From Acinetobacter modestus (GTDB lineage Bacteria; Pseudomonadota; Gammaproteobacteria; Pseudomonadales; Moraxellaceae): a stretch of 64,000 nucleotides of DNA. Location of the stretch: the NCBI RefSeq assembly GCF_014636095.1, contig NZ_BMDV01000001.1, positions 436,610 through 500,609 of the forward strand, in the 5' to 3' direction. The notes under the pieces were generated by a model, which ran no database searches, was not told the DNA's origin, and was given only the letters and a program-made list of their open reading frames with translations. The position numbers were made by a program, and so were the translations under genes. Positions 37,127 to 49,431 of the stretch are shown here, one piece after another; within the stretch, counting starts at the first letter, position 1; every line of letters starts with the position of its first letter.

Positions 37127-37912
37127 GCTGAGATCTTCTACCTGTAATGGAATCTGTGCTAGATAAAGCTGAAATGTCAGCACCGAGATTTTTAATGCTA
37201 CCTGTGTGGTCAGCAAACAACGTGTATAAAGCTTAGAGTAATTCCAAATTTTATTCAGCATTGGGGCTAGGTCTTGCTCCTCTGTCACAGCTGCAAAATT
37301 TCCACCCTGTGGTTTTGGTAATTCAATATCTTCAATCGGATTATATTGGATGAGCTTTTTTTACGCGCTGATTTAAAGATTTGGTTGAGGTCTGATTTAA
37401 GGCGCTTGGCAACAGACAAAGCTCCACGCTCGATAATGCGTTTAAAGACCTTAATCTCAAGGATTCTGTGGAAAGGTTAAATCACCAATGTAAGAATAGA
37501 CATCGTGCTTTAAACGAAGGATCGTCTCTTCATCTTGTTTTTGCTCTAACTCACGTTTATATAACCATAATTCTGCGACAACACGAAAGGTATTTTCAGC
37601 CTCTTTCTGTTTCTGAGACTTGCTTTCAATCCGCTCCATTGCTGGATCAATACCCTGCTTGATGAGTTTCTTATATTCATCACGAATGGTACGAGCACCA
37701 TCCAAAGAAACTTCAGGATAAGTCCCTAAAGATAAATCGTTACGCTTCCCTAAGAATGGACGTGTGTAATTGAATATCCAGTACTTGCTACCATTCTGGT
37801 CTATACGCAGATACAGATTTCCACCATCTGATAGCTTAAACATCTTGTCAGGATCAGGTTTCGCTTTTTTAACTTGTAAAGCACTGAGCTTATTGATTCC
37901 ACGAGTTGCCAT
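37127..37912 (-). pseudogene. Truncated, frameshifted tyrosine integrase next to tRNA-Ser
   Basis: The N-terminal DUF4102 part is intact: KLSALQVKKAKPDPDKMFKL, DGGNLYLRIDQNGSKYW, LSLGTYPEVSLDGAR. Then come a frameshift near 37470 (RGALSVAKRLKSDLNQIFKS) and another near 37345 (NPIEDIELPKPQGGNFAAV). The protein breaks off at VALKISVLTFQ, just before the first catalytic Arg box. The gene begins 170 bases from the 3' end of tRNA-Ser, the usual position for a P4-type integrase. Confidence 0.8.
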
Positions 37913-37925
37913 AGTTCAGACATAA

Positions 37926-37961
37926 AAAAATGCAGTAAGAAATAATCTTACTGCATTTTTT
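37926..37961 (-). terminator. Terminator behind tRNA-Ser
   Basis: A perfect 15-bp stem (AAAAATGCAGTAAGA with its complement, 5-base loop) has A and T runs at both ends. It lies between the tRNA (minus) and the integrase remnant (minus). Confidence 0.85.
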
Positions 37962-38080
37962 ACTACTTTATAACATCCGATTGGTATAGTGCGTCACGGC
38001 TTGTCATATTCCATATTTCCAACTTTAACATTATAAATCATAAACTTATATAGTGTTAAACAGTGTCAGAAACTTGAATT

Positions 38081-38170
38081 TGGCGGAAGCGGTGAGATTC
38101 GAACTCACGGAGGACTCACACCCTCGTCGGTTTTCAAGACCGGTGCATTAAACCGCTCTGCCACGCTTCC
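38081..38170 (-). tRNA. tRNA-Ser (anticodon TGA)
   Basis: The 90-nt class II tRNA reads from GGAAGCG to CGCTTCCG and an encoded CCA. The anticodon stem GGTC/GACC type helix holds loop CTTGAAA, giving anticodon TGA. The long variable arm (GAGGGTGTGAGTCCTC) is typical for serine, and GTTCGAATC forms the T loop. Its 3' end faces the dead integrase, so it was the attachment site of that element. Confidence 0.95.
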
Positions 38171-38256
38171 ATGTGCGTAAGAATACAAAGCTTCCCCTTT
38201 TTATTCAAGAGAAATTTAACTGCAATGTATTCAAATGCATAATGTTTCGTCAATTA

Positions 38257-40356
<2,100 letters not shown>

Positions 40357-40564
40357 TTATGACTCTTTTCAAGAAAATGCTGACACTAAAGTCAAAAGTA
40401 ATGTAACTATTTTGATTTCCAATCTAAAAAAACCAAAATCAAATGTATTAGAACATAATTTTTCTGCTTAGTTTTTCTTTCAGGAAAACAAGCTCCATGA
40501 AAAGTGTTACAATAGTTCCGATTTTTTATTCTCAAGACTACCTATTCGGAGTCTTTACTAATAA

Positions 40565-41923
<1,359 letters not shown>

Positions 41924-41952
41924 AAAGATGGGTAAATTAATTTGCTCATTTG

Positions 41953-41988
41953 AAAAGGCTGAATATTTTTATTCAGCCTTTTTTATTT
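41953..41988 (+). terminator. Terminator of argG
   Basis: A perfect 12-bp stem (AAAAGGCTGAAT with ATTCAGCCTTTT) is followed by a T-tract, 30 bases behind the argG stop. Confidence 0.92.
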
Positions 41989-42119
41989 TATCCAAGAAAA
42001 TACCCATTACTGAATCATTGCATTTATAGAACAATATGTCGCAATTAAAGACTATTTATCCTCATTATGAATCGATAATATAAGCATTAAGCAAAACACA
42101 ATAATTTGGGAGATGAAAG

Positions 42120-42803
42120 ATGAATGCTTATCTACATCGTAGTGAAAATCGTGGTCATGTCAAAGCAGGTTGGTTAGACACCTATCATAGCTTTTCATTT
42201 GGTAGCTGGTATAACCCGAAATATATGGGTGTCAGTGCGCTTCGCGTGATTAATGATGATACGGTTGCTGCACATAATGGCTTCGGTACTCATCCCCATG
42301 ACAACATGGAAATCTTGACCTGTGTACTTGATGGCAGCATTTCCCATAAAGACAGCATGGGCAATGAAGGTCAAATCAATGCAGGTGAATGGCAGTTGAT
42401 GAGTGCTGGAACAGGGGTCACCCACAGTGAAATGAACAAGCATGATAAAGCGGTGCATCTATTACAGATTTGGATTCAACCTAATGTACAAGATGCTGAG
42501 CCAACCTATCAGCAAATTCAGCTGAATCCAAAAGACCATCCAAACCAATGGCACTTGATTGCTGGTGATGCATCTGCGCCAATGTCGATTCGTCAAAATG
42601 TGGAAGTGAAAACTGCTGTCATTGAGAAAGATCAACATTTAGAAATTAAAGCACGAAAAAAAGTGAACTACGTGCATGTGATTTCAGGTGAAGTGATGAT
42701 CGCCGATCATTTGGTTAAAGCAGGTGATGCTTTAGTATTCGATGAAACTGCAACCATTACTGCATTTCAAGAAAGCCAAATGATTTGGTTTGATCTACCT
42801 TAA
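42120..42803 (+). CDS. Pirin family protein (YhhW-like)
   Basis: This 227-residue bicupin starts with ENRGHVKAGWLDTYHSFSFG. The metal ligands of the first cupin are visible in GTHPHDNMEILTCVLDG and SAGTGVTHSEMN; the length and the short second cupin fit the YhhW type, some members of which have quercetinase activity. GGGAG lies before the ATG. The physiological role is unknown. Confidence 0.9.
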   Translation: MNAYLHRSENRGHVKAGWLDTYHSFSFGSWYNPKYMGVSALRVINDDTVAAHNGFGTHPHDNMEILTCVLDGSISHKDSMGNEGQINAGEWQLMSAGTGVTHSEMNKHDKAVHLLQIWIQPNVQDAEPTYQQIQLNPKDHPNQWHLIAGDASAPMSIRQNVEVKTAVIEKDQHLEIKARKKVNYVHVISGEVMIADHLVKAGDALVFDETATITAFQESQMIWFDLP

Positions 42804-42814
42804 ACTCGGTTTAT

Positions 42815-42853
42815 CTTGTACCCCTTGCCCCTCAAGGGGTACAAGCTTTTTTT
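42815..42853 (+). terminator. Terminator of the pirin gene
   Basis: A 13-bp stem (CTTGTACCCCTTG with CAAGGGGTACAAG) is followed by CTTTTTTT. The T-tract abuts the stop of the convergent small gene. Confidence 0.93.
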
Positions 42854-43083
42854 CAATCATTACTACTACTGTCACAACTGCTTGAGTCTGAGCTCGAATC
42901 ATCATTAAAACTACATTCATCAGAACGTCTGAAATCATTATTCTGAGATGAGTCACAAGAAGTTGTTGTTGAATATGGCTGGCTATAATCAAAATTATCT
43001 TGTGTAGGATCAGTTTTCTTGGCGAAAAAAAATAATAAAATCAAACCAATAATAATCACTATAATAATAAATATCAGCATCAC
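42853..43083 (-). CDS. Small membrane protein with Ser/Asp-rich tail
   Basis: This 76-residue protein has an N-terminal membrane helix (MLIFIIIVIIIGLILLFFF), then KKTDPTQD and a low-complexity acidic tail rich in Ser, Asp and Cys (SSSDSSSCDSSSND). No domain is recognised. It is probably anchored with the tail outside the membrane or in the cytosol. The clean helix/tail layout and its own gap support a real gene, though the ribosome site is weak. Confidence 0.55.
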   Translation of the reverse strand: MMLIFIIIVIIIGLILLFFFAKKTDPTQDNFDYSQPYSTTTSCDSSQNNDFRRSDECSFNDDSSSDSSSCDSSSND

Positions 43084-43147
43084 AATTCGCTATCCTAATC
43101 CTTATTACAAACTATAGCGTAAATTTGCTTTAAAAATGATTGGCATT

Positions 43148-43172
43148 AAAAAAGCCCAGTTAATGGGCTTTT
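43148..43172. terminator. Small bidirectional hairpin terminator
   Basis: A 9-bp stem (AAAAGCCCA with TGGGCTTTT, 5-base loop) lies in the gap before the genomic island. No gene ends directly at it. Confidence 0.6.
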
Positions 43173-43452
43173 CTACAACCTTGAACATTTTTAAAAACAA
43201 TCTGAATCGTCTCGTTCGTTGTTAGCTATTTATTCAGGTGTTGTCATATCTTTAAGCATTTAGGTAAGATTTTTCTTAAACCCTAAATAGTATATGACTC
43301 CCTTATTGACTAAATTATCACCAATATTAAGTTTAGTCAAGATTCTAATATCTGATAAAAAGTGTTCAAGCATAATTAGTATAAGAAACTCATTCTAAAT
43401 TGCAATTCAACCCAGTTATTCTTTTAAGCGAGTATTTAAAAATACAAATGTG

Positions 43453-43506
43453 ATATCAATAAAAAAGCCCTAAGTTATAGAAATTTAGAGCTTTTTTATT
43501 GATATT
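43453..43506. terminator. Long hairpin abutting attL
   Basis: A long imperfect stem (ATATCAATAAAAAAGC with GCTTTTTTATTGATAT, extended by CTAA/TTAG) immediately borders the 16-bp attachment repeat at 43507. A related stem (AAAAAGCCCTAAATA) stands near the other end at 58395. It insulates the island edge. Confidence 0.65.
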
Positions 43507-43522
43507 TTGGTAGGTATATCCA
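43507..43522. other. attL: 16-bp copy of the tRNA-Val 3' end
   Basis: TTGGTAGGTATATCCA is identical to 58471-58486, which is the 3' end (including CCA) of tRNA-Val(GAC). A direct repeat of a tRNA 3' end 15 kb from an integrase-linked tRNA marks the far end of the integrated island. Confidence 0.88.
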
Positions 43523-43581
43523 ATACCAAACAAAACTGCAACATATTGATTAAAAATGAATTTAATAAAATATAATTTTAT

Positions 43582-43651
43582 ATGATACACACTATGATAC
43601 AAAATAAAAGATATTAAACGATTTATTTGCTCAAATTTTGATGATACACAG
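43582..43651. repeat. Integrase arm-site-like motifs, left end
   Basis: ATGATACAC (43582-43590) and TATGATACAAAA (43593-43604) are spaced 11 bases start to start; another TGATACACAG lies at 43642-43651. The same pair with the same spacing and a single TGATACACAG recur at the right end (58328-58350 and 58443-58452). Confidence 0.7.
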
Positions 43652-43661
43652 CACTAAAAAT

Positions 43662-44852
43662 CTAGTCGCCTACAACAATCAAACCATCTTGATCATCTAA
43701 AAAGTTAAGCTCAACCAATCTAGCAATATCACGATAAAAAGTACGTTCCGTTTTACCCGTATACAAAACTTGGATTTGTGGTATCCGATACAGTTCAGCT
43801 TGGGTTAAAAACTTCTTCGTTTGCCCTGCCACAAGCATAATCGTTTGGATCAAATTAAACTGTCTATCCGATATACGCTTACTAAATTTAGCATCATTCA
43901 AAGCGGTTTGATACAGCAAAAAGCTGATCAAACTATTACTTTGATCATGCAAGTTATTGATGGTCTCAAACATCCCTTTCAATACAAACTCAATAAAAGC
44001 TTGGTTTGGTAAAGGTTCTTTTTTATCAGCAACCTTACGACAAGCATTAAACAATGTAAAATACTCATAGATGTTGATTTGGTAGTATGCCCATATTGCT
44101 GACGATGTAAATCTATAACCCGACTGTTCAAGCAATAGCATCTCAATCAAACGCCCTGTCCGTCCATTACCATCCCAAAATGGATGGATCAACTCAAAGT
44201 AATAATGTGCTAAACATGCACGGACAATAGCGGGTTGATTGATCACATGTGGACTATTTAACCATTCCGCCCACGCTTGTATAAGATACTCAATGTCCTC
44301 AATACATTTGGGTGGACGATATGTCCCACCATGTGCGCTATTACCCACCACTGTTTTTTGACTAGGTTGATTGTTCCTAAACTGCCCTGCGGGATTATGT
44401 TGCTCTTCTAGGTTTTGTGATACCAGGCTATGCAACTTAATGACGGATGCTAAAGATATGCTTTGCCCATCTACAGGTTGTAATCTTTTTTGACTAAACT
44501 GCTTAATCCAATCAATTGCCTCTTTAAGATTGGTTAAACGGCGTTCCTCGGTCTTTTGTATGGTCTTAGGGTCTAGCCTTAAAATTTCCTCAGTCTCTTG
44601 CTCAGTAAATTGACCGCCCTCAATGGTATTTGTACTATAAATACTACTTGCCAATACTTTTTTTTGTACTTGGTCTATGATTTGGGGCAAGCTTGGCATC
44701 TTATTAAATCTATTTTGCGCATCGTTTACACGGTCAAGCATAGGTTTAACCTGTTGTAGGTCAAACCCAAGTTGAAAGATAAAAGAGCCTGACTTATAGG
44801 TCATTACCCTTAAAGTGGTGTCATCTAGCCAAGCTTTACTTTGATCAGGCAT
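43662..44852 (-). CDS. Fic family protein (class II, self-inhibited)
   Basis: This 396-residue protein has a Fic_N-like N-terminus, the inhibitory helix motif TNTIEGG near residue 75 (S/T-x3-E-G, class II), and the catalytic loop HPFWDGNGRTGR near 220 with all core residues. A C-terminal winged-helix-like region follows (RISDRQFNLIQTIML, TKKFLTQAELYRI). It would AMPylate a protein target. It is the first cargo gene inside attL, facing the island edge, and may act as a toxin-like or regulatory module. Confidence 0.88.
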   Translation of the reverse strand: MPDQSKAWLDDTTLRVMTYKSGSFIFQLGFDLQQVKPMLDRVNDAQNRFNKMPSLPQIIDQVQKKVLASSIYSTNTIEGGQFTEQETEEILRLDPKTIQKTEERRLTNLKEAIDWIKQFSQKRLQPVDGQSISLASVIKLHSLVSQNLEEQHNPAGQFRNNQPSQKTVVGNSAHGGTYRPPKCIEDIEYLIQAWAEWLNSPHVINQPAIVRACLAHYYFELIHPFWDGNGRTGRLIEMLLLEQSGYRFTSSAIWAYYQINIYEYFTLFNACRKVADKKEPLPNQAFIEFVLKGMFETINNLHDQSNSLISFLLYQTALNDAKFSKRISDRQFNLIQTIMLVAGQTKKFLTQAELYRIPQIQVLYTGKTERTFYRDIARLVELNFLDDQDGLIVVGD

Positions 44853-45106
44853 TTTGTCAAAATTTTTGTCAAATAAAATGTCAAAACATTATTATTGTAA
44901 ATCATTAGTTTAGTCAATTTTTAATTGTAATTATGTCAAAAGATATGTCATTGTTTTTGTCATTTTGACTTAGCTAAATATGTAGTATCTAAATTTATCC
45001 AATCTATTAAACACTTAGTGCGAAAGGACTAAGGGATATTTAAGACCCGAGTTGAAACGATATACAATATCAAGGTATTGATTTACATCCCCCATTCAGA
45101 AAAAAT
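44853..45106. other. Intergenic between Fic gene and transposase remnant
   Basis: It contains the Fic promoter region with repeated GTCAAAA/TTTTGTC words (TTTTGTCAAA near 44858, ATGTCAAAA near 44878 and 44934, TTTTGTCATTTTGAC near 44955), possibly operators. I see no gene. Confidence 0.35.
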
Positions 45107-45304
45107 ATGAGGGATTACAGTCCTAAAAACGCAATGCGGATACTGATGAAAGCCCTAACAAAGATTGAAACAGTGATTGGTCAATTAACAGATCACTTTC
45201 ACATTCAAAAGGTGAAAGTAAAAGACCTATGGCATTTAACATACCGCATAACTCGTAAAATTCTGTCACGTACGATTTGCATAGTGCTAAATAAAAAACG
45301 ATAG
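45107..45304 (+). pseudogene. Transposase C-terminal remnant
   Basis: An open frame of 65 codons reads IETVIGQLTDHFHIQKVKVK then DLWHLTYRITRKILSRT, the ending of DDE transposases of a type common in Acinetobacter (IS982/ISNCY-like). The preceding sequence has the right residues but in shifted frames. The catalytic part is gone. It lies just before the NTPase gene and may record how the cassette was mobilised. Confidence 0.55.
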
Positions 45305-45422
45305 CATTCGCCAATTCAACTCAGGGATCTTATTTAAAGTTGAGATTAGCGTATTTATAAATTTATTTTTTGGATAAGCATTATAACTTACTGATATAAC
45401 CTCATACACCTAAGAGTAATTT

Positions 45423-48400
45423 ATGATTAAAAGAACCTTTTGGTATCAGGATAGTGATAATCATATCACTTTAACTCAAGATGAATTACTGACAAAAACA
45501 AATCCACTAGTTATTGTAGGCGAAGCTGGAATGGGCAAATCTAGTCTATTAGAGTGGCTAGGAAATTTAGAAAATTACGCCTATTGTACTGCACGTCAGC
45601 TACTAAATCGGGCTAATCCTCAAACCCTTCTTGGCAGTAATAGTATATTAGTTATCGATGCACTTGATGAGATAAGCTCTCGCAATGATGGAGATAGTGT
45701 TGATAAAGTATTGCAGAAACTTGAGATTTTAGGGTATCCAAAATTTATTTTAGCCTGTCGTGTAGCTGATTGGAGAAGTGCAACCAGTTTAGAAACTATA
45801 CGAGAGCAATACTCTGAAGAACCATTAGAACTCCATTTGGAATCTTTTACTCAAGAGGATATGAGTGAATTTCTAGGATTAATGTTCAATAATCAACAAA
45901 CTCAGGAAATCATAGATCATTTTACAATTAGAGGACTTAGTGACTTATTAAGCAATCCTCAGACACTTAATTTGATCGCTACGGTTGCAAAAAAAGAAAA
46001 ACTGCCTGAAACACTAACTAAATTATTTGAACAAGCTATTGAGCTATTAAGAATAGAACATTCAGAATTTAAAGCAAAGAGTCAACTGCCAAGTGAAATT
46101 GCACTAGATGCCGCAGGAGCTGCATTTGCAAGTTTAATTTTAACAGGTAATGAAGCAATTTCTCGAAAAGCGATTGCAAATATAATTGATGGTGAATTAC
46201 CTATAAGCGAGGTTAAATTACTTCCTGATACTGAAGAAATTGAACTTATTTTAGGTTCACGTCTTTTCCGATCTAATGGAATAGAGCGTTTCAGCTACCT
46301 TCACCGCCGAATTGGAGAGTTCTTAGGAGCAAAATGGCTAATAAAACAAGCAAATACAGATCGAAAGCGTAAACGTCTTTTATCTTTCTTCCATAGTTAT
46401 GAATTTGTACCAACTAACTTACGTGGTTTACATTCATGGCTAATGAATGATCCTGCTCTAACTTCAGAAATTATTAAAAAAGATCCTATTGGTATTCTTG
46501 AATATGGAGATGTAGACAACTTAACTATAGATCAAGCCAAAATTTTACTAGATAGTATTTATCTTTTAGCTGAAAACAACCCTCGATTTTATAATTTTCA
46601 CAATAAGGATACATACTACATTCGGGCATTTACAACACCAACATTATTATCACTAATCCAAAATATTATAGGTCAGCCTAAAACTCCCTTTAGTTTTAGA
46701 GTTTTTCTAGTTGATGTTATTAAGAAAAATCAACTCCCGAATGATTTCATCGAATTACTCAAACAACTTGTTAACGATCCAAACATAGAATTTGCAATTC
46801 GTAAATCTGCTGGTGAAGCTTTAGCTATCCAGAAACAAGTTATCGATTGGCATAATATTTATCTTTATCTTTCCAAGTTAGGAGATGAATCATCTATCAG
46901 ATTGGCAATAGAACTCTTGGAAGATACTGGTTATGATAAAGCCCATGATGAGTTAATAGCTAATCTAGCAATATCTCACTTAGAAATGAGTGATCATATT
47001 GTTGGACCACTATGGTACTTACAACAAAATTTACCTAAAGAACAAATCGAAAATGTCCTAAACTTTTTTGTTTCTCGAATTGAAATGATGGCTATCTCTA
47101 GTGATTCAGAAATTAAGAATGAAGCTAAAAATTTTGCATGCCACTTAATATTAAGATTTTTAGAAAATTATGATATTTCAGCAGAAAAACTTTTGAATTG
47201 GCTTGAACCATTCCACAATACTTTTGGATATCATGATGAATATATTAAAAAATTAGCAGAATTCTTTAGAAAAAATCAGAGTTTGAGATTGGCTATTCAA
47301 TATCTTGTTTTACTCAAACGACCTGGTGAAAAAAATATATGGCAAAAGAATCATTTACTATATTATTGCTCAACAGGCCTCTCCATCACATCAGAAGATA
47401 TCATCTCATTACTTAAAGGATTACATAAAGAAGATCGAAATGATTGCAGATGGAAAGAACTTGTTCAATTAACTCACCATGACAACGGAATTGGGAAAGA
47501 TGTACGAGAAGCAGCTCTGCCTTTTACTGTTAATGATCAAAATGCCCGTGATTGGCTAGATCAAATAGGAATCAGAAAATTAGCTGATTGGGAAATTCAA
47601 GATATTGAACGAAAAAAACAAAATGAAGAAAAAAAATTAGCTTCAAGGTCTGAGCAAAGATTATTTTATCTTCAAAATATTGAGCGATTGCGCCAAGGTG
47701 AGTATGGGGTAATTCTCAAACCTGCAAAAGTGTATTTAAAATTATTTTCAGATATCAGTAAAGAAACTCCCGCCCATCTTCGCATTGCAGATTGGATAGG
47801 AGATGATATTTCTGAAATATGTATGGATGGTTTCGAAGCATTTCTAATGCTAGATCCACCACAAACTACTGCACAAGATATTGCAAATATTTTACCCCAA
47901 AGAAAATTTTATGAAGCTAGTTATATTCTAATTGTTGCTTTGGCAGAGCGTATTAGAAAAGACATAGGTTTAACCGATCTCTCTAATGAAAGATTGCTAG
48001 CTGGATATTATACATTACTCCATATCCGTTACGACACACATGCTGGCATACCAAATATTTTTGAGAATATTGAAAATGAAATTCAACAAAGAGGAATATT
48101 ATTAGAAGCTTTAGAGACTTTTTATGAACCTCAGTTTCAAGCTCGATGCGAACATATAGATGGATTAGCCCGAATAATGAGAATGGCTGAAACCACTGAT
48201 ATTAGTATTGAATTAGCCAAAAAATGGCTAAAAAACTATCCAGGCATGCCTATCAATATTGAAACTGAACTTTTAGATTGTTTAGTTCAAACAGGGCAAT
48301 TTGATGCTATACGTGAACTAATTCTAACTCGTAAAATCGTAGCAAATAAAGAACAGCAACTAAATTGGGTAGCCATCAATCTTATCGTTGATTTTGATCA

Positions 48401-49358
48401 CACAATGGAAGAGTTGAAATCTCAATCTATTGATCCAAATTTAATATGGAATCTTAGAGATCGTATTGGAGGAAAATATAGAAAAAATAAATCATATGTT
48501 GCATTAAATATTAAATTATTTAAATGGATTATTTCAACTTTCCGAAAACTTTATCCTAATGTTGCTCATCCAATTGGTGTTTCAGGCGGTGATAGAAATG
48601 CATGGGATGCTTCCGAATTTATAATCAGCATTATTCAACAATTAGCAAAAAATCATAGTGATCAAGCCTGTGATGCACTTCAGAAACTTAAAGACTCATC
48701 CCCTGATGATTACACTGATGTAATCAAAACAATGCTATTTGAACAAAAACAAATGCGAGCTGAAAGTTTCTATTCTGTTCCTACTCTTCAATCAATTAAA
48801 GCAATGATTAATGACCAACTTCCTCAAACAATTATTGATTTACAAGCTTTTGTATTGGAAGAGTTAGATATTGTTCAGGCAAAAGTTAAAAGTGATGATG
48901 CTGAATCTTGGCGTGGATTCTTCAATGATCAAGGTAAGCCTTTTTATGAGGAACGATGCCGTGACCATCTAATTGGTTTGCTTCGTCAAGGTGATAATAC
49001 AATCACATATGAACCTGAAGCGCATGTAGCAAATGATAAAGAAGTTGATATCACTTGTGCTGTAGGTAATCTTCGCCTGCCAATCGAGATAAAAGGCCAG
49101 TGGCATCCTGACCTTTGGACTGGGGCTGATCAACAACTTGATAAATTATATACCACTGACTGGAGAGCTGAAGGTAGAGGTATTTATTTAGTGCTATGGT
49201 TTGGAAAAAGAGAGGATAATAAAAAGCTTAGATCGTTTGGCCGAGGAAAGCCCGTTCCCAATACTTCTAAAGAATTACAAGAAATGTTAATTGCAAATAA
49301 TCGGTCTGCTCAGGATGGAAAAGTAAAAATTGTTGTAATGGAGATCAATAAAATGTAG
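45423..49358 (+). CDS. STAND/NACHT-like NTPase with C-terminal PD-(D/E)XK-like nuclease
   Basis: This 1311-residue protein has Walker A GEAGMGKSS at residues 33-41, Walker B ILVIDALDE at 75-83 in the NACHT/STAND style, and a sensor-like ILACRVADW near 110-117. A winged-helix-like part follows to about 330 (LHRRIGEFLGAKWL), then a long helical region of HEAT-like character to about 1150. The last 130 residues carry FYEERCRDHLIGLLR, Asp1209 in EVDI, and Glu1222-x-Lys1224 in LPIEIKGQW, the layout of a PD-(D/E)XK nuclease. Order NTPase-sensor-nuclease is the reverse of most Avs proteins. AAGAG lies before the ATG. The next gene starts 73 bases on and is probably a partner. Anti-phage function is inference. 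Confidence 0.8.
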   Translation: MIKRTFWYQDSDNHITLTQDELLTKTNPLVIVGEAGMGKSSLLEWLGNLENYAYCTARQLLNRANPQTLLGSNSILVIDALDEISSRNDGDSVDKVLQKLEILGYPKFILACRVADWRSATSLETIREQYSEEPLELHLESFTQEDMSEFLGLMFNNQQTQEIIDHFTIRGLSDLLSNPQTLNLIATVAKKEKLPETLTKLFEQAIELLRIEHSEFKAKSQLPSEIALDAAGAAFASLILTGNEAISRKAIANIIDGELPISEVKLLPDTEEIELILGSRLFRSNGIERFSYLHRRIGEFLGAKWLIKQANTDRKRKRLLSFFHSYEFVPTNLRGLHSWLMNDPALTSEIIKKDPIGILEYGDVDNLTIDQAKILLDSIYLLAENNPRFYNFHNKDTYYIRAFTTPTLLSLIQNIIGQPKTPFSFRVFLVDVIKKNQLPNDFIELLKQLVNDPNIEFAIRKSAGEALAIQKQVIDWHNIYLYLSKLGDESSIRLAIELLEDTGYDKAHDELIANLAISHLEMSDHIVGPLWYLQQNLPKEQIENVLNFFVSRIEMMAISSDSEIKNEAKNFACHLILRFLENYDISAEKLLNWLEPFHNTFGYHDEYIKKLAEFFRKNQSLRLAIQYLVLLKRPGEKNIWQKNHLLYYCSTGLSITSEDIISLLKGLHKEDRNDCRWKELVQLTHHDNGIGKDVREAALPFTVNDQNARDWLDQIGIRKLADWEIQDIERKKQNEEKKLASRSEQRLFYLQNIERLRQGEYGVILKPAKVYLKLFSDISKETPAHLRIADWIGDDISEICMDGFEAFLMLDPPQTTAQDIANILPQRKFYEASYILIVALAERIRKDIGLTDLSNERLLAGYYTLLHIRYDTHAGIPNIFENIENEIQQRGILLEALETFYEPQFQARCEHIDGLARIMRMAETTDISIELAKKWLKNYPGMPINIETELLDCLVQTGQFDAIRELILTRKIVANKEQQLNWVAINLIVDFDHTMEELKSQSIDPNLIWNLRDRIGGKYRKNKSYVALNIKLFKWIISTFRKLYPNVAHPIGVSGGDRNAWDASEFIISIIQQLAKNHSDQACDALQKLKDSSPDDYTDVIKTMLFEQKQMRAESFYSVPTLQSIKAMINDQLPQTIIDLQAFVLEELDIVQAKVKSDDAESWRGFFNDQGKPFYEERCRDHLIGLLRQGDNTITYEPEAHVANDKEVDITCAVGNLRLPIEIKGQWHPDLWTGADQQLDKLYTTDWRAEGRGIYLVLWFGKREDNKKLRSFGRGKPVPNTSKELQEMLIANNRSAQDGKVKIVVMEINKM

Positions 49359-49431
49359 AACAAGTAATATTTAAAATGAACTTAATTCTATATTGAACTT
49401 ATCTTTTATCATAACCAAAATAGGTCGTGGC

